A stretch of DNA of 64,000 nucleotides from Streptomyces sp. NBC_00440. Its GTDB lineage: Bacteria > Actinomycetota > Actinomycetes > Streptomycetales > Streptomycetaceae. Made by a program: the position numbers and the translations under genes. Position 1 is the first letter of the stretch. Each line of letters opens with the position of its first letter. Below, one piece after another: positions 8,851 through 16,416 of this stretch. A model generated the notes under the pieces. It did no database searches and was not told the DNA's origin. It was given only the letters and a program-made list of their open reading frames with translations. The DNA is taken from contig NZ_CP107921.1 in the NCBI RefSeq assembly GCF_036014215.1, positions 7,623,501-7,687,500 of the forward strand. The letters are read 5' to 3'.

Positions 8851-8934
8851 ATGAAACCTGAAGACCTTGTCGGCCCAGTCGGTGCTGTCGGCCCGGTCGG
8901 CGGCCCGGTCGATTGCGGGCAGGCGCTGCGATGA
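8851..8934 (+). CDS. Putative 27-codon leader ORF coupled to the SUMF1-domain gene
   Basis: An ATG at 8851 opens a 27-codon frame beginning MKPEDLVGPVG and containing a repeated GPVG unit. Its TGA overlaps the ATG of the following gene (ATGA at 8931-8934). The four-base start/stop overlap is typical of translational coupling. The peptide has no known relatives that I recognise. The coding evidence is weak: no clear Shine-Dalgarno, though AGGAC lies immediately before the ATG. Confidence 0.3.
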   Translation: MKPEDLVGPVGAVGPVGGPVDCGQALR

Positions 8935-9692
8935 TGTCCGAACCGGCTCTGCACGAGGTCGTGGCCGAGCGCATGATCGGCATACCGGCCGGGGAGATCG
9001 TCCTCCGTGACGAAGGCACCAGGACGGACTGGAGAGTCACCCTCGATGCCTTCAGCCTGGCGCCGTACCCCGTGACCCAGGAGCTGTACCGCGCCGTCGT
9101 GGGCGAGGCGCCTTCAGGGGCGGAGCGGCCTTCGGGGGCGGAGGCGCCTGCGCATCAGGCAGGGCCGCGTACTCCGGTGACCGAGGTGTCCTGGCAAGAA
9201 GCCGTCCGCTTCTGCAACTTGCTCTCGCGAGCGACGGGGCTCGAACCCTGTTACGTACTGGGCCGCGACCCGGACTCGCGGGACGTGCACTGCGACTGGG
9301 AGGCCGATGGCTATCGCCTCCCGTCCGAGGCGGAGTGGGAGTACGCGTGCCGGGCCGGGACTTCCGGTGTCCGCTACGGAGAGCTGGACGACATCGCCTG
9401 GTACCGCGGGAACTCCGGGGAGCAGGTGCACCCTGTCGCGACCAGGGCGCCGAATGCGTGGGGCTTCCACGACATGCTCGGCAACGTGTGGGAGTGGTGC
9501 TGGGATCTCTTCGATCCCGAGGTCTACGGCCCGTACCGGGTGTTCCGGGGCGGTGGGGCGTACGACCATCCGCGAGGATGCAGGGCGTCGTGCCGCCGCA
9601 AGAGCCACCCGACCTTCCGCGTCGACGACCTCGGGTTCCGGCTCGCCCGGAGCCGTGCCGGCCAGGCGCTGGTCAGATCCGCCACGACCTGA
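8931..9692 (+). CDS. SUMF1/formylglycine-generating-enzyme-fold protein
   Basis: A 253-residue protein with the hallmarks of the sulfatase-modifying-factor fold: GEIVLRDEGT near the N-terminus, PVTQELYRAVVG (47-58), PVTEVSWQEAVRFCNLLS, YRLPSEAEWEYACRAGT (128-144), GFHDMLGNVWEWCWD (178-192) and RGGGAYDHPRGCRASCRR (206-223), ending LGFRLAR. The Cys pair C217/C221 does not match the spacing expected of true FGE (two Cys five apart within GGSYLCHxxYC), so enzyme activity toward sulfatases is doubtful. A duplicated PSGAE unit sits at 61-72. No sulfatase gene is nearby. The 3' end overlaps the converging toxin-like gene by 20 bases. Confidence 0.75.
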   Translation: MMSEPALHEVVAERMIGIPAGEIVLRDEGTRTDWRVTLDAFSLAPYPVTQELYRAVVGEAPSGAERPSGAEAPAHQAGPRTPVTEVSWQEAVRFCNLLSRATGLEPCYVLGRDPDSRDVHCDWEADGYRLPSEAEWEYACRAGTSGVRYGELDDIAWYRGNSGEQVHPVATRAPNAWGFHDMLGNVWEWCWDLFDPEVYGPYRVFRGGGAYDHPRGCRASCRRKSHPTFRVDDLGFRLARSRAGQALVRSATT

Positions 9693-10044
9693 TGCGGTCT
9701 GCCGCGTCGTAGGCGTCGCAGCGGCCGGTGTCGATGTCCCGGGCGAGGTCGATCAGTGCGCCGTAGGGTGCGTCGATGCCTTCACCGGCGGCGTCCATGT
9801 ACGCGACGACCAGGCCCACGCCGAACAACGCGTTGCGGGCGGGCAGCGGACGCAGCCGGATGACGGCGTGCATCAGAGCGGCGGCGCGCCAGGAGTTGTC
9901 GACCGTGGCGCCGACTCTCGGGGTGTTGACGCGGTGCCGGCCGACGGCGGCCACCAGGCTGGAGAAGTCGTGGATGTGCGGATGCTTGGGCAGGGCCTCC
10001 GCCTGGCGCTCCAGCAGCCAGCGGATGTCGACATGGAGCTCCAC
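9673..10044 (-). CDS. Doc/Fic-like toxin of a toxin-antitoxin pair
   Basis: A 123-residue protein that resembles the actinobacterial toxin group annotated as Fic/Doc: an N-terminal MELHVDIRWLLERQ segment, then the helix RAAALMHAVIRLRPLPARNALFGVGLVVAYM, which occupies the place of the Fic motif. The catalytic His of HPFxxGN is Arg here and the motif is degenerate, so AMPylation or phosphorylation activity is uncertain. The GTG start lies one base after the stop of the ribbon-helix-helix gene upstream, a typical antitoxin-toxin arrangement. In known Doc pairs the antitoxin neutralises the toxin and represses the operon. Confidence 0.6.
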   Translation of the reverse strand: MELHVDIRWLLERQAEALPKHPHIHDFSSLVAAVGRHRVNTPRVGATVDNSWRAAALMHAVIRLRPLPARNALFGVGLVVAYMDAAGEGIDAPYGALIDLARDIDTGRCDAYDAADRIRSWRI

Positions 10045-10045
10045 C

Positions 10046-10294
10046 TCAGGCGGCCCGCCCCGGTGCGTCGAGCAAGGCCGGGGCGTCCTCGGGGAACGCG
10101 CTGTCGAACGCGTCGGCGTTGTCGGTGACGAACGCGCGGAAGACTTCGGCGGCGCCTTCGAGGCGGGGGTCGCGGACGGCGTCGTGCGCGGCGCGGGTGA
10201 TGAGCGCGGTCACCGTTGTTCCCTCGGCTTCGGCCCGTTCCTTGAGCAACGCGTGCAACTCGTCATCGACCCGGATCGTCACTGGCTTCGACAT
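10046..10294 (-). CDS. Ribbon-helix-helix antitoxin
   Basis: An 82-residue protein. The N-terminus (KPVTIRVDDELHALLKERAEAEGTTVTALITRAAHDAV) is a ribbon-helix-helix DNA-binding domain: a beta strand, then two helices. The C-terminal ~40 residues are acidic and probably wrap the toxin. ATG at 10294 is chosen; the frame extends ten codons upstream only from non-canonical starts. It directly precedes the Doc-like toxin gene. Expected role: neutralise the toxin and repress its own promoter. Confidence 0.7.
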   Translation of the reverse strand: MSKPVTIRVDDELHALLKERAEAEGTTVTALITRAAHDAVRDPRLEGAAEVFRAFVTDNADAFDSAFPEDAPALLDAPGRAA

Positions 10295-10354
10295 ATCCTG
10301 ACCGTACAGCAAGGCGTACAGCACGGGTACGGGACCGTCGAATGCGGCCAGGAA

Positions 10355-10409
10355 GCGGGCTCACAGCGGGCTCACAGCGGGCTCACAGCGGGCTTACGGC
10401 GGGCTCACC
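10355..10409. repeat. Five tandem copies of an 11-bp unit
   Basis: GCGGGCTCACA occurs three times in a row, then GCGGGCTTACG and GCGGGCTCACC, with no gaps. The 11-bp period is about one helical turn. The array sits between the antitoxin start (minus strand) and the AraC-type gene (plus strand), 87 bases before the latter. It may be a regulator-binding array or a slippage-prone simple repeat. Confidence 0.7.
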
Positions 10410-10495
10410 GTGGGGACGGTGGGGCTCCTGTGCGGTCACGTTCCGGACGGGAACAGGAGGGAACCGCTCCGTCGGACCCTCACGTCGCCTTTGGC

Positions 10496-11392
10496 ATGAC
10501 AAGCAGAGACATGGACCTCCGGGCCTGTCCGATGGGCACCTGGGAGGCCGCCGACGCGTTACCGCATCCCCGATTACGGCCCGGGGTGCTCGCCTACCGG
10601 GGTTTCCGGCTGGCACTGGACCACCCGCGCATACGCCTGGAGGCGCCGATCAGCGCCGCGACCCTGGTCCTGGCCTTCGAGGAACACCCGATCACGCTCA
10701 CGCGCTCCGACCGTCCGGAGCGCCCACTCCGCCGGATGTCCGTCCTCTCGGGGTTGCGGACCTGCGCCACCCTGGCCGAGCACGGCGGACGGCTGTACGG
10801 GATGGAGGTGAGCCTGGCCCCGTGGATGGCGTTCGCCCTCTTCGACGCGGACCAGCACGACCTGGCCGCCGAATCCGTCGATCCGCTCCTGCTGCCGGGT
10901 GGCCGGATCGCTGCCCTCACGGATGCACTGGCCGAAGCACCCTGCTGGCGGCGGCGGTTCAGGATGCTGGACGTGGCGCTGGCGGACTGGGCCGCCACCG
11001 GACCGCGACCCGCTCCGCAGATCGTACGGGCCTGGACCCTGCTCAGCCGGTCCGGTGGAACGCTGCCCATCCCTCGTCTGGCGGACGAAGTGGGCTGGGG
11101 CGTACGACAGTTGGAACACCGCTTCCAGCAGCAGATCGGACAGCGTCCCAAGGCGGCGGCGCGGGTGCTGCGTATGCAGCGGGCCCGTCGGCAGCTCTCC
11201 CGGGGGCAGCCGCCGGGAGAGGTCGCGGCGGCGTGCGGCTTCTACGACCAGGCGCACCTCTGCCGTGAGTTCAAGGCCATGACGGGGCTGACCTCGACGG
11301 AGTTCATCGAAGGCCGCGTCCCCCTCCGGCGCGGCGGGCCTCCGGTGGACCGGCTGCCGGGGGAGAGCACCAGCCTCGTCCTGGCCGGATAA
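10496..11392 (+). CDS. AraC-family transcriptional regulator
   Basis: A 298-residue regulator. Residues ~195-285 form the two-HTH AraC domain: LPIPRLADEVGWGVRQLEHRFQQQIGQRPKAAARVLRMQRA, followed by PPGEVAAACGFYDQAHLCREFKAMTGLTSTEF. The N-terminal ~180 residues are a sensor domain without an assignable ligand, containing ACPMGTWEAADALPHPRLRP and a short GYRGFRL-like strand. ATG at 10496 is used; ATG at 10511 also gives a complete protein. A tandem repeat array lies upstream. No target gene is obvious; the secreted SH3-like gene follows on the same strand. Confidence 0.85.
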   Translation: MTSRDMDLRACPMGTWEAADALPHPRLRPGVLAYRGFRLALDHPRIRLEAPISAATLVLAFEEHPITLTRSDRPERPLRRMSVLSGLRTCATLAEHGGRLYGMEVSLAPWMAFALFDADQHDLAAESVDPLLLPGGRIAALTDALAEAPCWRRRFRMLDVALADWAATGPRPAPQIVRAWTLLSRSGGTLPIPRLADEVGWGVRQLEHRFQQQIGQRPKAAARVLRMQRARRQLSRGQPPGEVAAACGFYDQAHLCREFKAMTGLTSTEFIEGRVPLRRGGPPVDRLPGESTSLVLAG

Positions 11393-11537
11393 GACGCTGG
11401 TTTTCCGCCGTTCGCCTGCTGGGTGCGATTTTCTCCAATACGCGCGGCCGGACCGGCGGCACCGTGGAGGGCACGTACGGGTCCGCGATCCGGCAGGCCC
11501 GTCAATTCGACCCAGGTCGGCTCACGCCGACTTGAGC

Positions 11538-11567
11538 CCACTCAGTTCCACTCAGTTCCACTCAGTT
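11538..11567. repeat. Three tandem copies of CCACTCAGTT
   Basis: A 10-bp unit is repeated three times without interruption in the presumed 5' untranslated region, 18 bases before the start codon of the SH3-like secreted protein gene. Copy number could vary between strains. Confidence 0.7.
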
Positions 11568-11584
11568 CTACGGGGGTTCACACC

Positions 11585-11950
11585 ATGCTGTACCGACGTG
11601 CGCTGATAGCGGCGGGAGCCGTCACACTCACAGCAGGAGCGCTGTTCGTGGCGCCCAGCGCCCAGGCGGCCGACGCGCAGCTGGCGTCGAAGACGGTCTA
11701 CGTCTACGCCACCAGTGTCCACCTGCGCGAGGCACCGCGTACCAGCGCGACCGTTCTCGCCACCGTCTCGCACATCCACCTCACCGACTGGTGCCAGACC
11801 AACAAGAACACGACGCCGGTGGCCGACCCCAGCGGCGGGACCAACACATGGTGGAGCAAGGTCACGCTGACGACAGGCAGTGACGACGCCTGGGTCAGCA
11901 ACGTCTTCCTGCAGGGCGGACGCAAGATCGCAGGCGTTCCCGACTGCTGA
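11585..11950 (+). CDS. Secreted SH3-like small protein
   Basis: A 121-residue exported protein. The signal peptide (MLYRRALIAAGAVTLTAGAL...) ends at a PSAQAAD site near residue 28. The mature part starts with KTVYVYATSVHLREAPRTSATVLATV, the pattern of a bacterial SH3 domain that usually binds cell-wall peptides or peptidoglycan. It contains two Cys (in DWCQT and the final DC) that could form a disulfide. A GGGGGTTC stretch precedes the ATG. It is followed by a strong terminator and then by another secreted protein gene. Confidence 0.75.
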   Translation: MLYRRALIAAGAVTLTAGALFVAPSAQAADAQLASKTVYVYATSVHLREAPRTSATVLATVSHIHLTDWCQTNKNTTPVADPSGGTNTWWSKVTLTTGSDDAWVSNVFLQGGRKIAGVPDC

Positions 11951-11962
11951 GAGTTCCCAGCA

Positions 11963-11988
11963 CCGGGGGCGCCGGGGGGCGCCCCCGG
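11963..11988 (+). terminator. Hairpin, 11-bp GC stem
   Basis: CCGGGGGCGCC pairs perfectly with GGCGCCCCCGG around a four-G loop, 12 bases after the stop codon of the SH3-like gene. It probably ends that transcript, although the next gene on the same strand begins only 21 bases later. Confidence 0.65.
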
Positions 11989-12009
11989 CCGCAGACAGGA
12001 GTACGGACC

Positions 12010-12357
12010 ATGACTCGAATCAGGCGCACGACGGTCGCTGTCGCGGCCGCGGCGCTGCTCACGTTCACCGGTGCGGCCACCGCGCACAGTGCCACGGCCG
12101 CACCATCGGGTGGTATGTCACCGCATGCGGCGTGTGCGTACTACAGCGGCAGGGCACTGACCGTGTACGGCAACCACGGATCGCACGTCTCCCAGGCCCA
12201 GTGTCTGCTCGCCAACTGGCGCTATCTGCCGTGGAGCGGCGTGGACGGTGATTTCGGAACGCAGACACTCGCCGCCGTCAAGAAGTTCCAGGGCGCGCAC
12301 GGCCTCACCGTGGACGGCGAGGTGGGAGCCCACACCTGGGCGAAGCTCTACGCGTAA
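12010..12357 (+). CDS. Secreted peptidoglycan-binding-domain protein
   Basis: A 115-residue exported protein. A signal peptide (MTRIRRTTVAVAAAALLTFTG..., cleavage near residue 31) is followed by a single peptidoglycan-binding domain of the PG_binding_1 type: HVSQAQCLLANWRYLPWSGVDGDFGTQTLAAVKKFQGAHGLTVDGEVGAHTWAKL. The GVDGDFG and GLTVDGEVGxxTW repeats are diagnostic. It lacks a catalytic domain, so it is probably a wall-anchored or wall-binding accessory protein. AGGAG precedes the ATG. Confidence 0.85.
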   Translation: MTRIRRTTVAVAAAALLTFTGAATAHSATAAPSGGMSPHAACAYYSGRALTVYGNHGSHVSQAQCLLANWRYLPWSGVDGDFGTQTLAAVKKFQGAHGLTVDGEVGAHTWAKLYA

Positions 12358-12383
12358 CACGGCCGACCGTGTGCGGGCCGGTG

Positions 12384-12426
12384 CCTGCGGCCCTGCCCTG
12401 TCCTGTGTGGCGGGCAGGGCCGCAGG
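12384..12426 (+). terminator. Hairpin, 15-bp perfect stem
   Basis: CCTGCGGCCCTGCCC pairs exactly with GGGCAGGGCCGCAGG across a 13-base loop, 27 bases beyond the stop of the peptidoglycan-binding gene. This is one of the strongest terminator-like structures of the window. Confidence 0.7.
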
Positions 12427-12520
12427 GCGCCGGGCCGACGTGAACGACAGGCGGTGAACTCCCCGACGCGGGCAGCTGCGTCGGCGGTGACTTCTGTGGT
12501 CCTCGTACGTTGTAAGTGGT

Positions 12521-13636
12521 GTGCCGAACACTCTGCCCGCCCCTTCCCCTGCCGTGGCCACGCCGACAGTGAAGAGCGCCCCACGGCCCTACCTGCTGAC
12601 ACCTGGTCAGGGGGAAGCGGCCCGCGCCCTGCTGACCTTTGTGGGATCACTTCCGCTGGACGGATCCTCGGACGCGCAGCTGCTCGCCGCGGTGATCGCC
12701 ATCCGCGCCGCCCGGGACGGTTCCGGCAACCTGACGGGAGTCGACCTGCGTTCGCTGCGCCTGGGCGACGCCGAGGGCGCTCTCCTTGCGCTGTCCGGCC
12801 TCGGGTGGCAGCCGCAGGGCGACCTGCTGGCAGGCGATCCCTCCACACCCGTCTCCGTCACCGTGCCCGAACTCTCAGGAGAACCCAGGCCCGACCGCAG
12901 CCTGCTCTTCGGCAAGTTGCAGCGTTCCCGGGTTTCGGGCTGGACCACCCGCACCCTGGCCGCCAAGCCGGTCAAGAAGGCTTCCTCCCCGGCCCGGCTG
13001 GCGGCACTGTTCCTGGCCGCGCACAGCAGGTCCGACCGCACCGGCACTCTTCCCGCCGGCCTCCCCGAGCAGTGTCACACGGCCCTGCCGGAGCTGCTGG
13101 CCAAGAACTTCCTCTCGGAGGTGGAGGGTGACCGGTACCGGCTGTCCGAGGCCGTACGGCACTTGTCGGGGCGGTATCGGGAACGCGACGATCAGCTGCC
13201 TTCCCGGCCTGTCGACAAGTCGCCTGTTGAGCAGCTGAGTTGGGAGGGATGGAAGGCCAAGGCGAGTACGGCGCTGCGTCGGCACGTCGAGAACGTCGAG
13301 CACTGTCCTCTCTGCAAGTTCTCCACGGCGCGGGTGGCGGAGGCGTTCATGCGGAAGGCCGTTCCCGTCCAGTGCGCAGAGGACGTGCGCACTGCCTACG
13401 CCGAGTGGGAGAAGAAGCAGCAGGACCGTGGGCCGCGTGCCGCTGCGTTCGCTGCGGCGTTCCGCGAGGACCACGGCCATGGCCCGTCGTTCAAGCAACT
13501 GTGCAAGGGGCTGGGCTGGAAGAAACAGCCACGCGCCCTCCGCGCCCTCATTGTCGGCCGTCTGATCGCCGACGAGTGGCTGACCAACACCGAACCGGTG
13601 CCGTGGACGCTGCGTCCCGGGAAGGCCGGCCAGTAG
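12521..13636 (+). CDS. Protein of unknown function, 371 residues
   Basis: I do not recognise this protein. From the GTG at 12521 it is 371 residues, soluble, basic and rich in Ala, Arg and Leu. A middle segment (about 245-275) has a HVENVEHCPLCKF stretch, possibly half of a zinc site. The C-terminus KQLCKGLGWKKQPRALRALIVGRLIADEWLTN resembles a small helical DNA-binding segment, which is only a guess. No Shine-Dalgarno is visible before the GTG; a leaderless transcript or a GTG a few codons later are alternatives. The codon bias is fully genome-like, and the stop is four bases from the converging MFS gene. Confidence 0.6.
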   Translation: MPNTLPAPSPAVATPTVKSAPRPYLLTPGQGEAARALLTFVGSLPLDGSSDAQLLAAVIAIRAARDGSGNLTGVDLRSLRLGDAEGALLALSGLGWQPQGDLLAGDPSTPVSVTVPELSGEPRPDRSLLFGKLQRSRVSGWTTRTLAAKPVKKASSPARLAALFLAAHSRSDRTGTLPAGLPEQCHTALPELLAKNFLSEVEGDRYRLSEAVRHLSGRYRERDDQLPSRPVDKSPVEQLSWEGWKAKASTALRRHVENVEHCPLCKFSTARVAEAFMRKAVPVQCAEDVRTAYAEWEKKQQDRGPRAAAFAAAFREDHGHGPSFKQLCKGLGWKKQPRALRALIVGRLIADEWLTNTEPVPWTLRPGKAGQ

Positions 13637-13640
13637 CTGA

Positions 13641-14975
13641 TCATTTGGATGGGATCGGCAGGGCGTCGGGGGCGCTCTGCTCGGAGGCCGGCAGGTCGCG
13701 CAGGCCGGGTACGGGTGAGGGCAGCAGCCACAGGAACGAGGTCAGGGCGCCGCCGACGGCGATCCACAGGGTGGGGCGCAGGCCGATGGCGCCGGCGAGT
13801 GCTCCCCCGGCGAGCGAACCCAGCGGGCGGGCACCGTAGTTGACGGTCCGGTAGGCCCCGAAGACGCGCGAGCGCAGTGTGTCGGGCACGCAGGCCGCGA
13901 GGATCGAGCCGATGGCGACGTCGAGCCACATGACGCCGACTCCGGAGCCGAATTCGGCTGCGAGAAGGAACCCGATGACCAGGGGGGTCGGGCCGTGCGC
14001 CGCAGGAATCAGCAGCATCGGGGCGGGGAAGGCGAGGCACCCCAGGAGGAAGGTGCGGCCCAGGCCGATCCGCTTGACGATGCCTCCGGCGCACCCGGCG
14101 CCCAGAAGTCCGCCGACGGCTCCGGCCCCCAGTACCCCGCCGAGCAGGCCAGGACTCAGCTGCAGGGTGGTGGTGGCGTACAGCACGAACAGGGCGGAGA
14201 CCATGAAGGTGAACAGGTTGACCGTGGCCGTGGCTCCCAGCGCTGCCCGTATGACGGGCGAGCGGGCGATGAAGCGTCCTCCTTCCGCGAGCTGTCCGCG
14301 GGCCTTGTGCTCCGCGGGCGGCTCAACCGGGTCGATACGGGAGAGGAACAGGGCCGAGCCGACGAAGGACAGCGCGTCGCCCAGGAGGGCCAGCGGCGCG
14401 GAGAGCACCTGCACCAGGATGCCCCCGATGCTCGGCCCGGCCACCTGGGACATCGCTCTGTTGCCATTGGTCAGGGCGTTGCCTTCGACATACCGGCTCG
14501 CGGGGACAAGGGCGTTGAACAGCGGGGAGTCGCAGACGTCGAAGAGGACCGCGAGGGTGCCGGCGGCGAATGCCACGACGTAGAGGTGGACGAGCGTCAG
14601 TGAGTGCAGGACGTAGGCGAGCGGGATGGTGGCCATCAGCGCGGCGCGTCCGAGGTCCGCAGCGATCATGACCCGGCGCCGATGGGCCCGACGGTCCGCC
14701 CACACGCCGGCGTGCAGGGCGAAGAACAGGTGGGGCAGCCACGATGCCGCCGCCAGGAAGCCCATCTGTGCGGCGTCCGCGTGCACCGCGATGACGCCGA
14801 CCAGGGGGATCGCGATCGAGGAAAGCTGGTCCCCGAACAGGGATATGGCCTGCCCGGTCCAGTAGCCGCGGAAAGCCCTCTCCCGCAGCAGGTCGGGGAC
14901 CCATCGCCCGAGTCCCGCCCGGGTCGGCGGAGCGGTCGCGCGCTCGATCGGTTCGTGGGCGCCGGGGGCGCTCAC
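13641..14975 (-). CDS. MFS transporter
   Basis: A 444-residue integral membrane protein with about 12 predicted helices. The N-terminal FRGYWTGQAISLFGDQLSSIAIPLVGV and the WADRRAHRRRVMIAADLGRA loop between helices 2 and 3 are typical of the MFS group related to macrolide exporters and enterobactin exporter EntS. Its GTG start overlaps the TGA of the ArsR-type gene by four bases (GTGA), so the regulator and exporter form a coupled pair. The substrate is unknown; export of a drug or other small toxic compound is the usual role. Confidence 0.8.
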   Translation of the reverse strand: MSAPGAHEPIERATAPPTRAGLGRWVPDLLRERAFRGYWTGQAISLFGDQLSSIAIPLVGVIAVHADAAQMGFLAAASWLPHLFFALHAGVWADRRAHRRRVMIAADLGRAALMATIPLAYVLHSLTLVHLYVVAFAAGTLAVLFDVCDSPLFNALVPASRYVEGNALTNGNRAMSQVAGPSIGGILVQVLSAPLALLGDALSFVGSALFLSRIDPVEPPAEHKARGQLAEGGRFIARSPVIRAALGATATVNLFTFMVSALFVLYATTTLQLSPGLLGGVLGAGAVGGLLGAGCAGGIVKRIGLGRTFLLGCLAFPAPMLLIPAAHGPTPLVIGFLLAAEFGSGVGVMWLDVAIGSILAACVPDTLRSRVFGAYRTVNYGARPLGSLAGGALAGAIGLRPTLWIAVGGALTSFLWLLPSPVPGLRDLPASEQSAPDALPIPSK

Positions 14976-15583
14976 GAACCGGCTTCCGTCGCAGGGTCCT
15001 GGCCCGCGGTGTCAGTCGGGAAGGCCAGGTGCAACAGTGCGACCGGCCGTACGTCCGGTGCGTGCCGGCGGGCGCCGCCGGGGTCCTCCAGGTAGGGCTG
15101 CACCAGATCCTGGATCTTGTCGTTCAGCTCGGCCAGTTCTGCCGCCGTCAGACGCAGCTGGTAGTCGCCGAACCGGGCAGCCTCCTGCCACTCGGCCCGC
15201 TCCTGCGCTCTGGCCTGGACCCAGCGCGCCGAGAGCTCGAAGTACCGCTCGGCCATGGCCAGCTGAAGCCCCTCTGCGGCAGAGGCGGCTGCGGGATCCG
15301 ATGGGGCCGTGTCCCAGCTGGTGAACATTGCGGTTGCCCGCCACGGCTTCTCCCGGCCGCGACCTCCACCGGCCTCTTCCACCAGCCCGTACTTGGCGAG
15401 CTGGCGCAGGTGGAACGAGCAGCTGGCGACGCTCTCGCCGATGGCACCGGCGGCCTGCGTGGCGGTCTGCGGACCGTCCCTGCGCAGCAGCCCCACGAGC
15501 GCCATGCGCGTCGGGTGCGCATACGCACGCAGCGCGCGTGGATCTGTCAGTCGGACGGAGCTGAGCGGATCTTGGGCAGGCAT
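14972..15583 (-). CDS. ArsR/winged-helix regulator controlling the MFS exporter
   Basis: A 203-residue regulator. Residues ~10-85 are a winged helix of the ArsR kind (DPRALRAYAHPTRMALVGLLRRDGPQTATQAAGAIGESVASCSFHLRQLAKYGLVEEA). The C-terminal half is helical with many Ala and Glu (dimerisation or ligand binding) and lacks the metal-binding Cys motif of metal sensors. A double palindrome lies only three bases before the ATG, so the mRNA is likely leaderless and the protein represses itself. It is coupled to the exporter gene downstream. Confidence 0.85.
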   Translation of the reverse strand: MPAQDPLSSVRLTDPRALRAYAHPTRMALVGLLRRDGPQTATQAAGAIGESVASCSFHLRQLAKYGLVEEAGGGRGREKPWRATAMFTSWDTAPSDPAAASAAEGLQLAMAERYFELSARWVQARAQERAEWQEAARFGDYQLRLTAAELAELNDKIQDLVQPYLEDPGGARRHAPDVRPVALLHLAFPTDTAGQDPATEAGS

Positions 15584-15586
15584 GAT

Positions 15587-15616
15587 GTAAAGATATCTTT
15601 AGAAAGAAGTCTTTAC
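15587..15616 (-). promoter_or_regulatory. Double AAAGANNTCTTT operator at the ArsR-type gene start
   Basis: Two 12-bp palindromes, AAAGATATCTTT (15589-15600) and AAAGAAGTCTTT (15603-15614), lie three bases apart inside a larger inverted repeat bounded by GTAAAG and CTTTAC. In a region otherwise over 70 % GC these stand out. The regulator ATG starts three bases away, so bound protein would cover the transcription start. This is typical of autoregulation. Confidence 0.75.
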
Positions 15617-15735
15617 AAGCAGTGGCCGCCAGGAGGGTTCGGGCTCGGCGACCGTGACCGCAGGCGCCACCTCTGGACCTGGTGACGACAGCGGCTGGTC
15701 AATGGGGGCAGTTGGACACGTGCTTTAGTTCCTGC

Positions 15736-16416
15736 ATGACCGATCTTGAGATGGTGAACGTGTTCGTACGTCCGGACGGGACCGGGGGCAACCCGCTGGG
15801 CGTGGTGTGTGACGGAACTGCCGTGCCCGGTACGGCAGAACGTCAGGAGACCGCTCGGCGGCTCGGGTTCTCCGAGACCGTTTTCGTGGACGACACCGCT
15901 CGGGGGGAGGTCGACATCTATACACCCAGCGTGCGGCTGCCCTTCGCCGGCTATCCGCTGATCGGAACGGCGTGGCTGCTGCGGCAACACGGCCTGTCGG
16001 CCGATGTGCTGAGGACGGTGGCGGGTGACGTTGCCACCTGGACCGAGGGCGAGTTCACCTGGATCCGTGGCCGGGCGGAGTGGGTGTCGGGCAAGCGCAC
16101 ACAGAGGTACCCGTCGGTCGAGGCTGTCGATGCCCTGCCGACGCCGCCCGCGGGCGACGGCTGGTTGTACGCGTGGGCATGGGCGGACGAAGCCGCGGGC
16201 ACGATCCGTGCGCGTGGTTTTCCCCGGCGGGGTGACGCCATAGCCGAGGACGAGGCGACCGGCGCTGCGGCGATAGTGCTGGCAGGCGAGTTGGGCCGGG
16301 ATCTGCGGATCAGCCAGGGCCGGGGCTCCGAGATCCTGGCCCGTGTCTCCGATGGAGGCTGGATCGAGATCGGCGGTCGCGTCGCGGCGACGGAGGTCCG
16401 CCCGCTGCACCGGTGA
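15736..16416 (+). CDS. PhzF-family isomerase/epimerase-like protein
   Basis: A 226-residue member of the PhzF superfamily. The family pattern is seen at the start (VNVFVRPDGTGGNPLGVV) and in RLGFSETVFVDD (Glu47 equals the catalytic Glu), then VRLPFAGYPLIGTAWLL and a C-terminal EDEATGAAAIVLAGELGRDLRISQGRGSEI. It is shorter than canonical PhzF (about 280 residues), as is common in an actinobacterial subgroup. The start ATG at 15736 matches the family's N-terminus. No ribosome site is visible. Function and substrate are unknown; no phenazine genes are nearby. Confidence 0.8.
   Translation: MTDLEMVNVFVRPDGTGGNPLGVVCDGTAVPGTAERQETARRLGFSETVFVDDTARGEVDIYTPSVRLPFAGYPLIGTAWLLRQHGLSADVLRTVAGDVATWTEGEFTWIRGRAEWVSGKRTQRYPSVEAVDALPTPPAGDGWLYAWAWADEAAGTIRARGFPRRGDAIAEDEATGAAAIVLAGELGRDLRISQGRGSEILARVSDGGWIEIGGRVAATEVRPLHR

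Noticed and set aside
8913..8930. Upstream start (TTG) for the SUMF1-domain gene
   Set aside because: No ribosome site and poor start codon; the ATG pair at 8931 is preferred.
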